From Hyaloperonospora brassicae (lineage: Eukaryota > Oomycota > Peronosporomycetes > Peronosporales > Peronosporaceae): a stretch of DNA of 64,000 bases. The stretch spans positions 124,001-188,000 of the forward strand of contig CANTFL010001192.1 of assembly GCA_947650285.1 (NCBI GenBank), given 5' to 3'. The translations under genes and the position numbers were made by a program. The notes under the pieces were generated by a model, which saw nothing but the letters and a program-made list of their open reading frames with translations, was not told the DNA's origin and did not search any database. Every line of letters begins with the position of its first letter. The first letter of the stretch is position 1. Shown here piece by piece: positions 11,798 through 22,770 of this stretch.

Positions 11798-13026
11798 ATG
11801 GGCCGCAACAGGAAGGGGCGTCAATGCGGCGGCTATGGCTCCAAGAAAGAGCGGTTCGAGAACGTGTATATACGAAAGATGCAACCTAGTACAAGCTGAT
11901 CGCCTCCTCTTCTTTTTCTCGATCTTCGCAGGTTCGTGCTGCTCCAGCGCTGGCAGCAAGAGGTCAACAAAGTCACGCGCAAGAATGCGCAGAACCGACA
12001 CGCACAGCACAAGCTGGAAGACCAGCGGAGACGCACTGCGGCTACTGAGTCCGTACGTCGTCGGGTGCGGGCAGACTTGCTTTCATCGTGGACGAATGCA
12101 CGTCTAAAGGACGATCGTAGGGAAAAGAGGAAGCGCGAGGGAGCGCTTTCGATTGCTTCGGAGCTGCAGAAGACGTCGACAGTGGACACGTTCTCGTCGC
12201 TACAAGAACGGTACATGGCTTCAGTGTGACTTCTGACCCATCTGAGTCGAATAGTAGGGCAAAACTGTGGTGGCGGTACTAAGTCGAACGTGTGGCATGC
12301 AGGTGCATCTACGAGATCGCGCGGTCGTTTGATCTCTATAGCTCTGCGTGCGAGTTCACCCACGCGTTCTTCGCCTCGTGCACGCCATGGATGGTCACGC
12401 GGCTGGCAGAAATGGCTACTGCATTCAAGACAATGAGCGATGGGAACGTGCGACTGTTGCTGCTGCAGCCGATCGAGCATCTCACTCTCGGCTTTGTCCG
12501 TGAGGAAAAGTCATTGGCACCGTTGTTCACTGAAGGCAACAACGAGCAGCACATGGCGTGGCAGTCTGTGTCCATGAACAACCTGGTAGAGCGTGAAGTC
12601 GAGTCATGGGAAGATCTGGACAGTGACGACGTTGACATTGTACAGACTGGTGCCGATGACGTGCGACTGCTGTCTCTGCGTCTCGTGTCGTGTCTTGGAC
12701 TCTCGAGTCGGTTTCTGACGCAGCTGATGGACTTCCATCCGCACCTCGAACATCTCAAGATTGTGGATTGCTTTGACGCAGCAACGACTGAAGAAGGCAT
12801 TGCATTGCTGCACCAGCTCGCCAAGTCGCGGGCGCTCCAGACGCTGCACTTTTCCTGGTGTTGCTGGCTCAATACGGAGATCCTTGTCACTTTTGCGTAC
12901 CAGCTCGTTGAACCGCCTGTGTCTCCGCTTCGAGAGCTTCATGTGTCCAACTGTTTCGATGTACTCGGCGACTACGTGCAAGCGGTGTACCACGAGCTTT
13001 TGCCCGCGTTAAGTGTAGCCATCTGA
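11798..13026 (+). CDS. F-box/LRR-like protein with basic helical N-terminus
   Basis: Inferred exons 11798-11865, 11932-12225 and 12303-13026 give 1086 nt (361 residues), all phase-consistent with GT...AG. The first 95 residues are basic and helical (RWQQEVNKVTRKNAQNRHAQ, RREKRKREG). A weak F-box-like helix pair follows (CIYEIARSFDLYSSACEFTH). From about residue 160 there are leucine-rich units: VRLLSLRLVSCLGLSSRF, LEHLKIVDCFD, LQTLHFSWCCWLNTEIL and LRELHVSNCFDVLG. These are of the cysteine-containing type found in ubiquitin-ligase substrate adaptors. The function is therefore inferred, not shown. The stop at 13024-13026 is 90 bp before the FIG4 start. A GTGTAG...ATATAG intron (13012-13080) would join the two genes in frame, so a fused gene model cannot be excluded. 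Confidence 0.65.
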
Positions 13027-13116
13027 CAGTTGCGCGTCCGCGGACCTTGTGAACAGCATACTGACTTATTCCCATATATAGTTTTTCTACAAACTGTCGC
13101 GCATCCGACGACGTAC

Positions 13117-16100
13117 ATGAGCATCTCGGGACCGCTGTACCGTCGCACGCCGCGACTGTTCAACCGCAGCAAGCCAGGGGAATGGAGCTTGGTCTGGTGT
13201 GAGCTGTCGATCGGTCGGGGCGAGCTGCTCGTGGCGCTGGACCCCAGCGGCCGCAGTCGCATTGCGTTGATTCCCGTCCAAGCGTGCGAACTCGCCCATG
13301 TGCGGAGTGACGGACGCGATTGTATTGAGTTGACGATCAGCCGGGGCAAAAAAGAAACGTTTTCGTCCCACGAGTCGAGTCACGATGTCGATTGGTGGTA
13401 CGACCGACACGCGCTGGTTTCTGTTACTCCAGTACTTGACCCGCCCGTGGTTCCTTCCTCGTTGTGTCATTCGACATGCGATCGTCGGATTGATTAACGA
13501 GAACAATGTCGTGGCTGTTTCGTACGTTCGTAGGATGACGGCGTTGATCACGGTGAAGAGGGACTTGCAGCGAGGCGTGACTCCTCATATTTCGCTGGTC
13601 ACGCCACCAGCGTCAGGGCCTGCATCAAGACCGAAACACATGCGGCGTCCGTCGTCGCAATTGAGTCTGAATTTGAACTTGTCAGTCAATGGAAGCACAT
13701 CGAGTGGAGTGGGACTAGCACGGCCGACATTACGCCGTCGAAAACCGGCGCTGGCAACCTGCGAGACGCTGTTCGAACGCTTTACAATCTACGAAACGCC
13801 ATCGATGTACTTTGTAGTGTGCTCGGATCGCCACTACTCACGTTTTCGGATGATTGAGCTCGACCGGACGATCGAACAACCAAAAACTTTGGAGCAAGTG
13901 CTGAAGGAAGATAAACGTCTGTATGACTGGGAGCAGATGGAAGCGAGGTTGCAAGCACTGGCCGAGCTTGCACGTATTCAAGGCACTGGCAGTCTGGAGA
14001 GAGCGTTCACGGCCGTGGCGCTTGTCGGGTGCATCCGCTTCTTGCGCGGCTACTACTTCATCTTTGTCACACAAAGACGAAAGATTGGCAACATCGGAGG
14101 CAACTCGATCTACGGCATTTCAGCCACGCAACAACTGAATGTCACTCGGTCTGGAGAAGACCAGACTGCGTGGACCCGACTCAACCGCTGGTTTAACCCG
14201 AGTCCAAAAGAGGAAGCAGAGGCGCGATACCTTGGTCTTTTCCATTTTCTGGATCTCACTAAGGACTTTTACTTCAGCTACTCGTACGACGTTACGCACA
14301 CATTGCAGCACAACATGACGACAGAACACTCGGAGCCAGCAGAAATGTTTACGTGGAACTACTATCTGACGCGGGAATTGAGCATTTGCTTGAATGGAGG
14401 AGCTGCTGCTGATCTGATTATACCGTTAGTCCTTGGCTGCTATGAGCAGCGCAAATGCTCGGTATTCGGTCGTCTCGTTAGCATCGTACTACTTGCTCGT
14501 CGATCTCGCCACTTTGCCGGCACGCGCTACTTGAAACGTGGTGTAGCCGATACCGGCAAAGTCGCGAATGATGTTGAGACGGAGCAGATCATTGAAGATG
14601 AGAGTATGGGCCCCGGAAAATTCAGCTCATTTGTACAGCATCGTGGGTCGATTCCTGTGTTTTGGTCACAAGAGACGTCTGCGACGCTACCAAAGCCACC
14701 CATCGTGCTTAATCGTGTCGATCCAACATACAACGCGACGCAAAAACACTTTGCCGACCTGTTCTCGAGATATGGTTCACCTGTCGTGGCTCTCAATCTC
14801 GTGAAGCAGTCGGAAAAGAAGGAACGCGAAGTTATCGTGGGCAACGAGTACATGAACGCCGTAGAATACCTCAACAGCTTCATGCCGCCAAAACACCGCG
14901 TGCGATATGTAGCGTTGGATTATTCTCGTTTGTCTGGGCCTAAACAGAAAGGTCTGAACGTGCTGCATTCACTGGATAAGGTGGCGGTCTGGGCGCTCAC
15001 GCAGACTGGATTCTTCTGTAGTGCACCGAAGCGACAAATTAGCCAGAACGGCAACATGCGGACAGCTCAGGCGTTTTGCCCGAGCTCGCCTGCCGAGCCA
15101 TGGGACGCGTGTGTCACAGCAAGTAAAGTTCAATCAAGAGGAGAAGCTGATGATGAAGAGCTTGTGGCTGACTCGCCCCTATCTCCTACCATTTCGAGAA
15201 ACTCTGGAGAGTGGCTAGAGCAACGAGGCATTCTCCGTACGAACTGCATTGACTGCTTGGATCGCACGAATGTCAGCCAGTTCAGTGTTGGAATGCGCGC
15301 ACTAGGCCAGCAGCTGTATGTGATGGGAATCAAGAACACGCCGCTCCTGGAAAGTCGTTCGCAGCTGGTTCTTGTCCTGATGAAGCTGTATTCGTTGATG
15401 GGTGATGCAATCTCGATGCAGTACGGTGGGTCGGAAGCTCACAAAAACGTGAAAAACAGCGCTACCCGGGAAAACGTCAAGCACCGCGAACTTCTTACAT
15501 CCATTCGCCGCTACTACAGTAATTCGTTTACAGACACAGCAAAGCAAGATGCGATCAATATTTTCCTCGGGCACTTTGTGCCTACAGAAGACTCGCCTCC
15601 GCTATGGGAGCTAGATTCCGACTACTACTTGCACAATTTTGAGGTCCGAAATGGCATGGCTGCATGCGAGAACGTCCGTCGCAACCTTGCTCTCCATGCT
15701 GAAAATAAAAGAAAAGCGTTTGGCGAACTGTACCGAAAACCCCCGATGCAGCTATCGTGCTGCTCATCGTCGGAAGTTTTGGAAAATGACAGCAACGACA
15801 GCGTCAGCGACGAACTTGTGCGCGAACGTGCTATAGTTTCGGCGACTCGAGACCAGGCGAAGCGCGATGTGTATATTCGCGAGTGTAGGCGAGTACTAGA
15901 TGACTGGTGGAAGGGGCCGTTGGAAGCATTCGAGCAGCCAAAATATTGTCTGCCATCGATGGAGAAATTGCCTTGTGTGCCTGACCTGGTTGAGCGAAGA
16001 GAGAGTAAACAAGAACTTAGCAAAGGCTTCGATGAGTCGCTACAAACATTGGTAGATCACGAAAACACATCACCCCGGTCTCCGTATTCTGACGACTTTC

Positions 16101-17590
16101 TGCATATGTACCATCCGGAAGAACTGACAACCTTTGACAAAGTGCTGGGGTACAAGTTCATGCTTCCAATGGAGATTTCCGACGAGATCAACGAAAGAGA
16201 AAAGCGGCGATCTGACAATGCTTTTGTAGCACATTTGACATCGGCTCCATCGTCGTCGTCTATATCCGGCTTAGCACGCGGCGATGAAGAAAGCGTCTCC
16301 GATTATGAGCAGGCGGCTCGACAAGGGCAAACGATGAAGGGCACTCGATCATTTCGTAGCATGAGCGCTCCTGACGTTGGAGAAGATGTGAGGAACCGAT
16401 CGCAGTCCAATCGAAAAGCGCGCAGTAGTGGGCGTGAGGAGAAGCATGTCAGTTCAGACGAGCACACAAGTGCGAGTGGCTCTGGATCCCATCGTGCTTC
16501 CCGTTCTGCGTTAGCGGACGCCATAAACAAGTGCGGGGGTCACGGGTCTGCAACTCTGAAGTCTATGGTGAAACACAAAGACGAGCAGATCAGCATCGAA
16601 GACTACGTGCTAAGCAGGGGGTACGTCGTGTGAATCTGTTTCAGATCGCGCTCTGCCGCGAATGACACAGCACATGCAGCGTCTGATTCTGGTGCTCATT
16701 GTTTTGCGCTGTACACAGGCGTCGGATGTTTGTCGGCAACTGCTCTGCACCTGCACCAGACCCTATATATCAACAGTACGACATGATCGTCGCAGCTTTC
16801 GTTATGGTATGCAGCAGCGCTCATTCACTTGACTCGTTTACGTTGGTGTAGGTACGTGCTTGGAAAGGAGTCCCCGCAGATATGGGAAAATGACAACGAC
16901 GGTGTCAAGCTGTACTTCGAGGCGTACATGCGAGACAATCGCATCAGCCCTGACGACGCGCGCGGCCTTCGTGAAGCACAGACTCGAGCTGGCGCGACCT
17001 TCACGCTCCAAACTGGTCCATATTCGGGACTAGAGCAGCATGTGAAGGCACGAGTCTTGGTTGCGAAGAAGCTCAAGACCGACTTTGAAGATCGAAAGTA
17101 CGTTCGTTGTGTCGATGGACAGAATGAGCCTGCGGCGTGCCTAATTCTCTGTATGCGTCTTTGTAGAATGTTTGAAGAGTCTTTGGATCTCAAGAAACTC
17201 GTGAAGACCGGTGAAGCGTCAGTACCTGTGGAGAGCCTGGAGTTGTACAAGACTTTTTTTGATGAAGAGCTGCCGACGGTGGAGATTTACCGACCTACAA
17301 AAGAAGCGACACCACCAGTATCGATGCTACGAATGGCAGATAATTCGACACCGCCAGTGACATCGGCGACAGCTCTCTCTTCCAAACTGGATTCGCGTAT
17401 TGAGCAGTTATCGCTGGACAAGAGGAGCCGTACTCGATTCAGTGGCGGAGAGCTGATCCCGGTGGGTCCTCTGTTCAAGATGGATGGCGGCAAAGACCGT
17501 GACTTTATCGTTTTCAATGAAGCGGCAGCAGAAAATTCGTTCGGCGAGGTGACGCAAAACGAAACGGAGTTGTCGTTCTACTCGAAGTGA
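13117..17590 (+). CDS. FIG4: FIG4-type polyphosphoinositide phosphatase with N-terminal PH domain
   Basis: Lipid phosphatase expected to remove the 5-phosphate of PI(3,5)P2 on endosomal or vacuolar membranes, as part of PIKfyve/Vac14 control. Exons 13117-13394, 13534-16620, 16719-16775 and 16852-17590 total 4161 nt (1386 residues) and agree in phase. Residues 1-105 look like a PH domain (GPLYRR..., WSLVWCELS, RSRIALIPVQACEL, ending HDVDWMTALITVKRDL across intron 1). The SAC region begins ERFTIYETPSMYFVVCSD and includes FTAVALVGCIRFLRGYYFIF, ARRSRHFAGTRYLKRG and the catalytic CX5R motif in RTNCIDCLDRTN. A Ser-rich tail follows, then a conserved end joined by the 57-nt third exon (DPIYQQ | YVLGKESPQIWE). 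Human FIG4 lacks a PH domain, so the fusion is notable. Confidence 0.88.
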
Positions 17591-17670
17591 GGCACGGCCA
17601 ACGCACGCGGTAACGTTTTATTAACTTGACATTGATTATAGGCCCTCGCTCGCTCATGTCGAGCTATTAT

Positions 17671-20289
17671 TCACTGTTCGTCGACAATATCAATCGTGTG
17701 GTCTTGCTCTACGTCGAGTAGACTGTGCATCATGGGCTTCATGTTCTCCAGCTTGGTATTCCGTTTCCACTTCTTTTTTGAAGGCAGCCGACTGCCATGG
17801 CGTTGGTTGCCACAGCAACTGCTGCTCTCGAATTGGTTTCGAGTTTGCACTCGTCGTGGAAATTTGCGCCACAAACGATGGTGTTGCCGGCTCAGGACAT
17901 TTTGATGATCGCTTTCAGTGTCGATCGGCACATGCAGTCCCTGGCCATGCAAGCGACAGGCACAAGTGCTGGCTGTTCCTGCCTCAGTGCCATGACAGGT
18001 ACCCGATGAGGTGTGTGGTGAAAACGTGGACGCCAGTTGTGAAAACAGTCTCGATCGATTTGAGCTTTTCTGGAACTTGTCCTCATCGACTAGCTCAAAG
18101 TAAGACGCGCTATCCGACTCGGCATCTGTGCCGTGTTCCAGCGTGGTCAGCGGCTGACAGAAATCGATGTTGCCGTCATCGAAGAAATACAGCGTCTTGT
18201 TGTCCACGAAACCCCGTTCGTGATGAACATGGTGCAAGAATCCGGCATCCATTAATGCACGACCAAGCCGCACGCCCTTGCTGCGAGAATCTGTGGCTGC
18301 CAAGTCCTCCAGCCGCTCGACCAACCGGTCACCGGCGATACACTTTTTTGCAGCAGCAATGATGCTGGACTGTTTGACGTCGTCACTTAGCTCCTGAGCA
18401 AACGTTGCTAGTAGCTCCTCTTGCAGGCACTCAAGCGTGTGGACAATCTGTGGCATGCTAGGGCGTGCACGCGGGTCACTCTGCCACGCACTGGTGATGA
18501 TGTCTCGAAGTTTGGCTGGCAAAGCTTCGTCAGTGGTTGCTGGATCCATGTCATCAAACGGAGGACGACAACCGCTGAGCACACCTTCAAATACCCGCAT
18601 CGGGTTCGTTGCAGCATACTTCTCGCAGCCCGGGTACAAGATGTCCCAGAACGTGATGCCTAGCGAGTAGACGTCAGCCGATTCGCCGTAGCTTGCGAGA
18701 CCTGTCCGACAGTCGATCATCTCTGGAGCCATGTAATTCACCGTGCCCGTGACAGTCATTTTGACCTGCGGCGTAGCTCGAGCACGAACCTCGGGAGTGC
18801 AAGCGCCAGTCAAGTCATTTCTTGTCTGCAGGTTGCCCGCCTTGTGGGCGTCGATCGATTTTTCAGCCTTCGTCACCTTCTCGGGTAGCCGTCGCGAGTC
18901 ACCGAAATCCGTGAGCTTGACGTTGTTGTCATTGTCCACGAGGAAGTTGGCAGGCTTGATGTCCCGGTGCAGGAACGGTGGAGAAAAGCTGTGAACGTGA
19001 GCGACCGCACGAGCGCAATCGAGCATGTACGCTACTTTGAGCAGCATAAACCGGAAATCGGGAATGTCAACCTCGTGGTGTGTACCGTCGAGGTCAAGTC
19101 GACGACGACGTGGTACGCGGCGCTGACCTTGTGCTCTGCCCTGGGCGATCATGATGTCTTCCAACGAGCCTTGACAGAGCTCAAAGACCAAGCAAATCGT
19201 CGGAGGACACACGCACATGCCAAAGAACTTGACAATGTTTGGATGCAACAAGGACGCACAAAGCGCGGCTTCGTGCGAGAACTCGGCCACAACTTCTTCA
19301 GTGAACCGGTACGGCGTGTACACTTTCACGGCCACTTGGCATTGTTGCTGGAGTTGTCCACGGAACACCGTTGCGCTCGACCCAACGCCTATCTGCTGGA
19401 GTAGCTCGAGGTGGGCAAAGTCAATCACGACCTTCTTGTGCAGCTCAATGAGGAGGTGAATCCCGTTGGACGAGATGCACTCGTCGAGTGGCGGGTTCTG
19501 ACCGTCGAGTCCCTGTTGCAAAGCACACGCACGTTGACCGAGACCGCGCCAGTATTCCGTGTCGGCACGGAGCAACGCCCACGTGAAAAAAGGCGACAAC
19601 GAGCCGCAGCATACCATGATGTACGTCGTGGTAGCAAACGTGCTCGAGTGCGGCGCGTACTTTTGGAGCAACGTGTTCATAGCATTGAGCATGTGGAACA
19701 CAATGACGAACGTGCCGTAGACACGCAGAGATCGTGGACTCGCCCGACCTGCTGGGGGCCGGATGAAGCACACGTGGACGACAAACGTCAGCAACAAGAG
19801 CCGTGTCACAGTCCTGACGGAGTAGAACAGCGTCATGTCTTGTGGTGCCACGTGCGTGAGGAGACACACGATGGGGACTGTGTACGAAGCGAGGAGAACG
19901 GACGTGATAACTGCACGTCGGAGCGCTGGCACCGAGACGCTCTTCTGGCACAGGAAGACAAGCGCGAGGACCAGCACAAACTGTCGACCCGCGTAAATGA
20001 CTTCGCCATGAAAGCTCGGGAAGTGAGTCGTGTAGATACAAGTGGCGAGCGTGACGCAAAAGAAGATGGCAAACGCGCCCGTAGTGGCAGCAAAGATCCA
20101 CAGCAGTGGTTCAAATGCCGGCAGAATCACTTTGCGAGCCGCTTGCGCATCGCCTTTGAAAGCGACGTGTCGATTCATGCGCAGGTACAGGAGCAAGAGG
20201 AGGCAAACGAAGCACGAGACACCGTAGCCAACGAGTGCGAGGATTTGGGACAATCGCACGCGCTCGGAAACGACAACTGGTGCAGCCAT
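17671..20289 (-). CDS. 7TM receptor-TKL protein kinase-DEP fusion (GPCR-kinase)
   Basis: Single-exon 872-residue protein. Residues 13-240 hold seven hydrophobic segments (about 13-36, 58-84, 101-114, 126-146, 152-176, 189-208 and 218-240), consistent with a GPCR-like receptor. The kinase follows: glycine loop GVGSSATVFRG (301-311), VAVK with Lys322, HRDIKPANF with Asp443, DFGDSRR with Asp461, and APE at 521-523. The closest type is tyrosine-kinase-like (TKL), which usually phosphorylates Ser/Thr. An insert at 383-410 is rich in Arg. Residues about 635-706 resemble a DEP domain (LVERLEDL, KGVRLGRALMDAGFLHHVH, DNKTLYFFDD). The tail is basic and Ser-rich. It probably couples a membrane stimulus directly to phosphorylation without a separate G protein. 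Receptor-enzyme fusions of this general kind are known from oomycetes. The ligand is unknown. Confidence 0.87.
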   Translation of the reverse strand: MAAPVVVSERVRLSQILALVGYGVSCFVCLLLLLYLRMNRHVAFKGDAQAARKVILPAFEPLLWIFAATTGAFAIFFCVTLATCIYTTHFPSFHGEVIYAGRQFVLVLALVFLCQKSVSVPALRRAVITSVLLASYTVPIVCLLTHVAPQDMTLFYSVRTVTRLLLLTFVVHVCFIRPPAGRASPRSLRVYGTFVIVFHMLNAMNTLLQKYAPHSSTFATTTYIMVCCGSLSPFFTWALLRADTEYWRGLGQRACALQQGLDGQNPPLDECISSNGIHLLIELHKKVVIDFAHLELLQQIGVGSSATVFRGQLQQQCQVAVKVYTPYRFTEEVVAEFSHEAALCASLLHPNIVKFFGMCVCPPTICLVFELCQGSLEDIMIAQGRAQGQRRVPRRRRLDLDGTHHEVDIPDFRFMLLKVAYMLDCARAVAHVHSFSPPFLHRDIKPANFLVDNDNNVKLTDFGDSRRLPEKVTKAEKSIDAHKAGNLQTRNDLTGACTPEVRARATPQVKMTVTGTVNYMAPEMIDCRTGLASYGESADVYSLGITFWDILYPGCEKYAATNPMRVFEGVLSGCRPPFDDMDPATTDEALPAKLRDIITSAWQSDPRARPSMPQIVHTLECLQEELLATFAQELSDDVKQSSIIAAAKKCIAGDRLVERLEDLAATDSRSKGVRLGRALMDAGFLHHVHHERGFVDNKTLYFFDDGNIDFCQPLTTLEHGTDAESDSASYFELVDEDKFQKSSNRSRLFSQLASTFSPHTSSGTCHGTEAGTASTCACRLHGQGLHVPIDTESDHQNVLSRQHHRLWRKFPRRVQTRNQFESSSCCGNQRHGSRLPSKKKWKRNTKLENMKPMMHSLLDVEQDHTIDIVDEQ

Positions 20290-21226
20290 GTTTCAATCGA
20301 CGACAAAGGGGTTGTTGTCCACGTGACGGACGTGGCCTCCAGTTGCTGCTGCGAGGCGGTCGCAACGTTCGGTCGAGATGGAAACTGGAAGAATGACGAG
20401 CTGGAATTGTTTTGCACTTGCTGCACCGCCGCTGGTGTTCGTCATTCGGTCCATGTGCCGACAAATGTGTATTTATAGAAAACGTTTCCAACGGAAGTGA
20501 TTGTCACGCTCGACGCGACAGGTAATATCAAGCGAGTGAACAAACGTAATGACAAAGTGTATGTAGGCTGTGACTTGCTGGACGTTGTCAGACGAGCACA
20601 CAAAACGTTTGCATCTCGCGTACAAACACGATCGACGTGCGGCTGCGAGCCATTTCATCGACACTGCAATTGCTACTAAGGGCGTATCGACGACCGACGG
20701 GAATATCTCGCTCGTGGTGGTTTGCGTCTCGCTCGAGGACGTCGACTTGTTTTGAGAGCTTGTCAATGAATGCGGCTAACTTTAGACGCTGCCAAGATCT
20801 AAGATGGGCGTGACATGGTGCCGTTGGTGCTTCGAACGAACCAACGCGTGTTTGCAGCGGCACTGTTGACAAGAAAGTGACGACCGCACAGATGAGGAGG
20901 CCACGATGGGAGATGTCTGTCGGTGGTAATGTAATGCACGGCAAAGTCGCTCAAATCAAGTGGTACGATCGGAAAGTCGCGGTATGCGGGCAACCGACAG
21001 ACGCTGCTCATGGGACCGTCTTTACGTTTCTCTAATCTGCTCGCAACGCTCAGCAGGCGCGTTCGTTACGTAGTCAACGATAGATGTGGTATGAACGTTA
21101 TCTGTGGCATGAGAATTGGCTGCTGTGGTACGAGATATCTCTGGTGGTCGCGAAAAACAAGCGCAAGTGTGGTGGATTACTGCTATATACGAGAGATGCA
21201 GGTTGGTCGACAGGTCCGTGTCGAGT
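20290..21226. other. Intergenic region, no gene seen
   Basis: Upstream region of the receptor-kinase and downstream of the EGF-like gene. Short frames on both strands show no domain or codon bias that I trust. Nothing structured was recognised. Confidence 0.5.
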
Positions 21227-22229
21227 CTACTGGAAGAGTGCAAACGTAAGCATAGAGACAACGGCCATAGCGACAAGAGGCATCGGACGCGGCGACAAGG
21301 TCCCACTCGACGTCGCGGTCGAGTTGGACGGCTTCGCGTCCTTGCTCGACTTGGACTCTTTCGGGACCGCGCTCTCCTTTGTGCAGTGCAGGCCCTCCCA
21401 GCCTTCTTCGCACTCGCACATCGAGGCCGCGCACGTGCCCTTCCCGTTGCAGGCCTCCTTCGACGTGGGGTCGCACTCGGAGCACTGGTCGCCCGTCGTG
21501 CCGGCCGCACACTCGCACTCCTTTGTCTCCAAGTTGCACTCCCCCGTCGCACATTGACCCGGGAGCTGGCACTTGTTCGAGTCAATGACGTCGCACGAGT
21601 CACCGCTGTAGCCCACGTTGCAGCGGCACGTGTAGTCCAGCGAGCCCATCGAGTCGGGGGGTACACGTGCCTTGGCCCGAGCACAGCAACGTCGAGTTGC
21701 TCGTGGCGTTCGTGCTCAAGCAGTTCTCCACCAGCGCCGCCGTCGTGCCCAAGTTGTCGGAAAACTCAGTCGCCTCGTCCTCCCCAAACAGCACCTCGAG
21801 CGCGCTCGTGTCAAAGTCCACGCAGCCGTAGATCGCGTCAATGGACTTGCCCTTACTGTCCTTGGCCCCGCTGACACAAATCACGCCGTCGTCGGACGCC
21901 TTCTTGCCGCTCACGCACTTTTCCGCGGGTTTGTACGTGCAGACGCTGCTGATCTCATTGTACGGACTCGGCCACGACGAGAACGTCGGGCACAGGCCCG
22001 GAAACTGCCCCGAGCACACGTCCGTGTCTTGCACCTTGGGAAGGCACTGCTTGACCGTGTCCGTGCCGGACCGCGTCGTCTGCAGCGCGACGCACTCGTA
22101 CCCGGCGACCGCACAGTCTTCCGTCTCTTTGCAGATACCCGGACGCTCCTTGTCCGCCTTGGACTTGGCAGCGACCTGCTGACTCAGCGCCACGAGCGCC
22201 AACGCACTTGCAACTGTCCACACGTGCAT
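21227..22229 (-). CDS. Secreted EGF-like, probably GPI-anchored protein (one-base frameshift)
   Basis: Starts MHVWTVASALALVALSQQVAA, a signal peptide. A cysteine-rich body follows (ICKETEDCAVAGYEC, VCSGQFPGLCP and so on), then EGF-like units YTCRCNVGYSGDSC, GECNLETKECECAAGTTGDQC and CECEEGWEGLHC. After the EGF units come a Ser/Thr-rich stretch and a hydrophobic C-terminus (PLVAMAVVSMLTFALFQ), the layout of a GPI-anchor signal. It is therefore expected at the cell surface, perhaps in adhesion. The frame breaks in a run of six G on the + strand (21656-21661). With five, SGQGTCTPDSMGSLDYTCRC would be continuous and the gene would be 1002 nt (333 residues). Homopolymer length error is the simplest cause, but a real frameshift allele is possible. 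The start at 22229 was chosen because the signal peptide begins there. Confidence 0.78.
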
Positions 22230-22341
22230 GGCAAAGACGGACGAACCAGAGGGACGAGAGCGCACGTGCGGCTTGAGGTCGAACGGGTTAAACGGAGAAT
22301 GACAGCAGCACGGACCGCGGGCTGCTACAGCCAAAAAAGCT

Positions 22342-22368
22342 GACGACGACGACGACGACGACGACGAC
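22342..22368. repeat. (GAC)9 microsatellite
   Basis: Nine perfect GAC units lie about 115 bp upstream of the EGF-like gene start, in its probable promoter or 5' leader. Confidence 0.9.
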
Positions 22369-22770
22369 CGACAGACGGAAGGAACATTTCGGCTGTCGCG
22401 ATAAGACGAGCGGCTACGTCTGACTCGATCGTTCCCAAGCGACGCTCTATTCTGACGCCTGAACCACACACAGTCACAAGGAGAACAACAACAGACAGAC
22501 ACACTGCAAAGCGCGACACGAGTGACGCCACTCGTATGTATCAGTGTCCCAGCGACGACAGATGCGACAGATGGCGAGGAACGAAAACGTCCCGTGCTCA
22601 AATGACAGGCGCGACCCATAGACGGCACCGCCTGCTCACCTGCGCGCCAAACAACACCGCAGCAGCGACGCACGAGGCAACAGCCTGTCGCAGTGACCTG
22701 AACGTGCAGCTGTGTCCGTGCGGCGCATGTCGTCTTCGGGAGGTGCTGCGTGGCCGTCTCGTCGACGCCG

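Noticed and set aside
11798..17590. Single LRR-PH-FIG4 gene
   Set aside because: A phase-compatible intron exists, but the donor is weak and an ATG directly starts the PH domain; kept as two genes pending transcripts.
19411..20478. 355-codon plus-strand frame
   Set aside because: Lies opposite the 7TM part of the receptor kinase; charged, repetitive composition and no domain.
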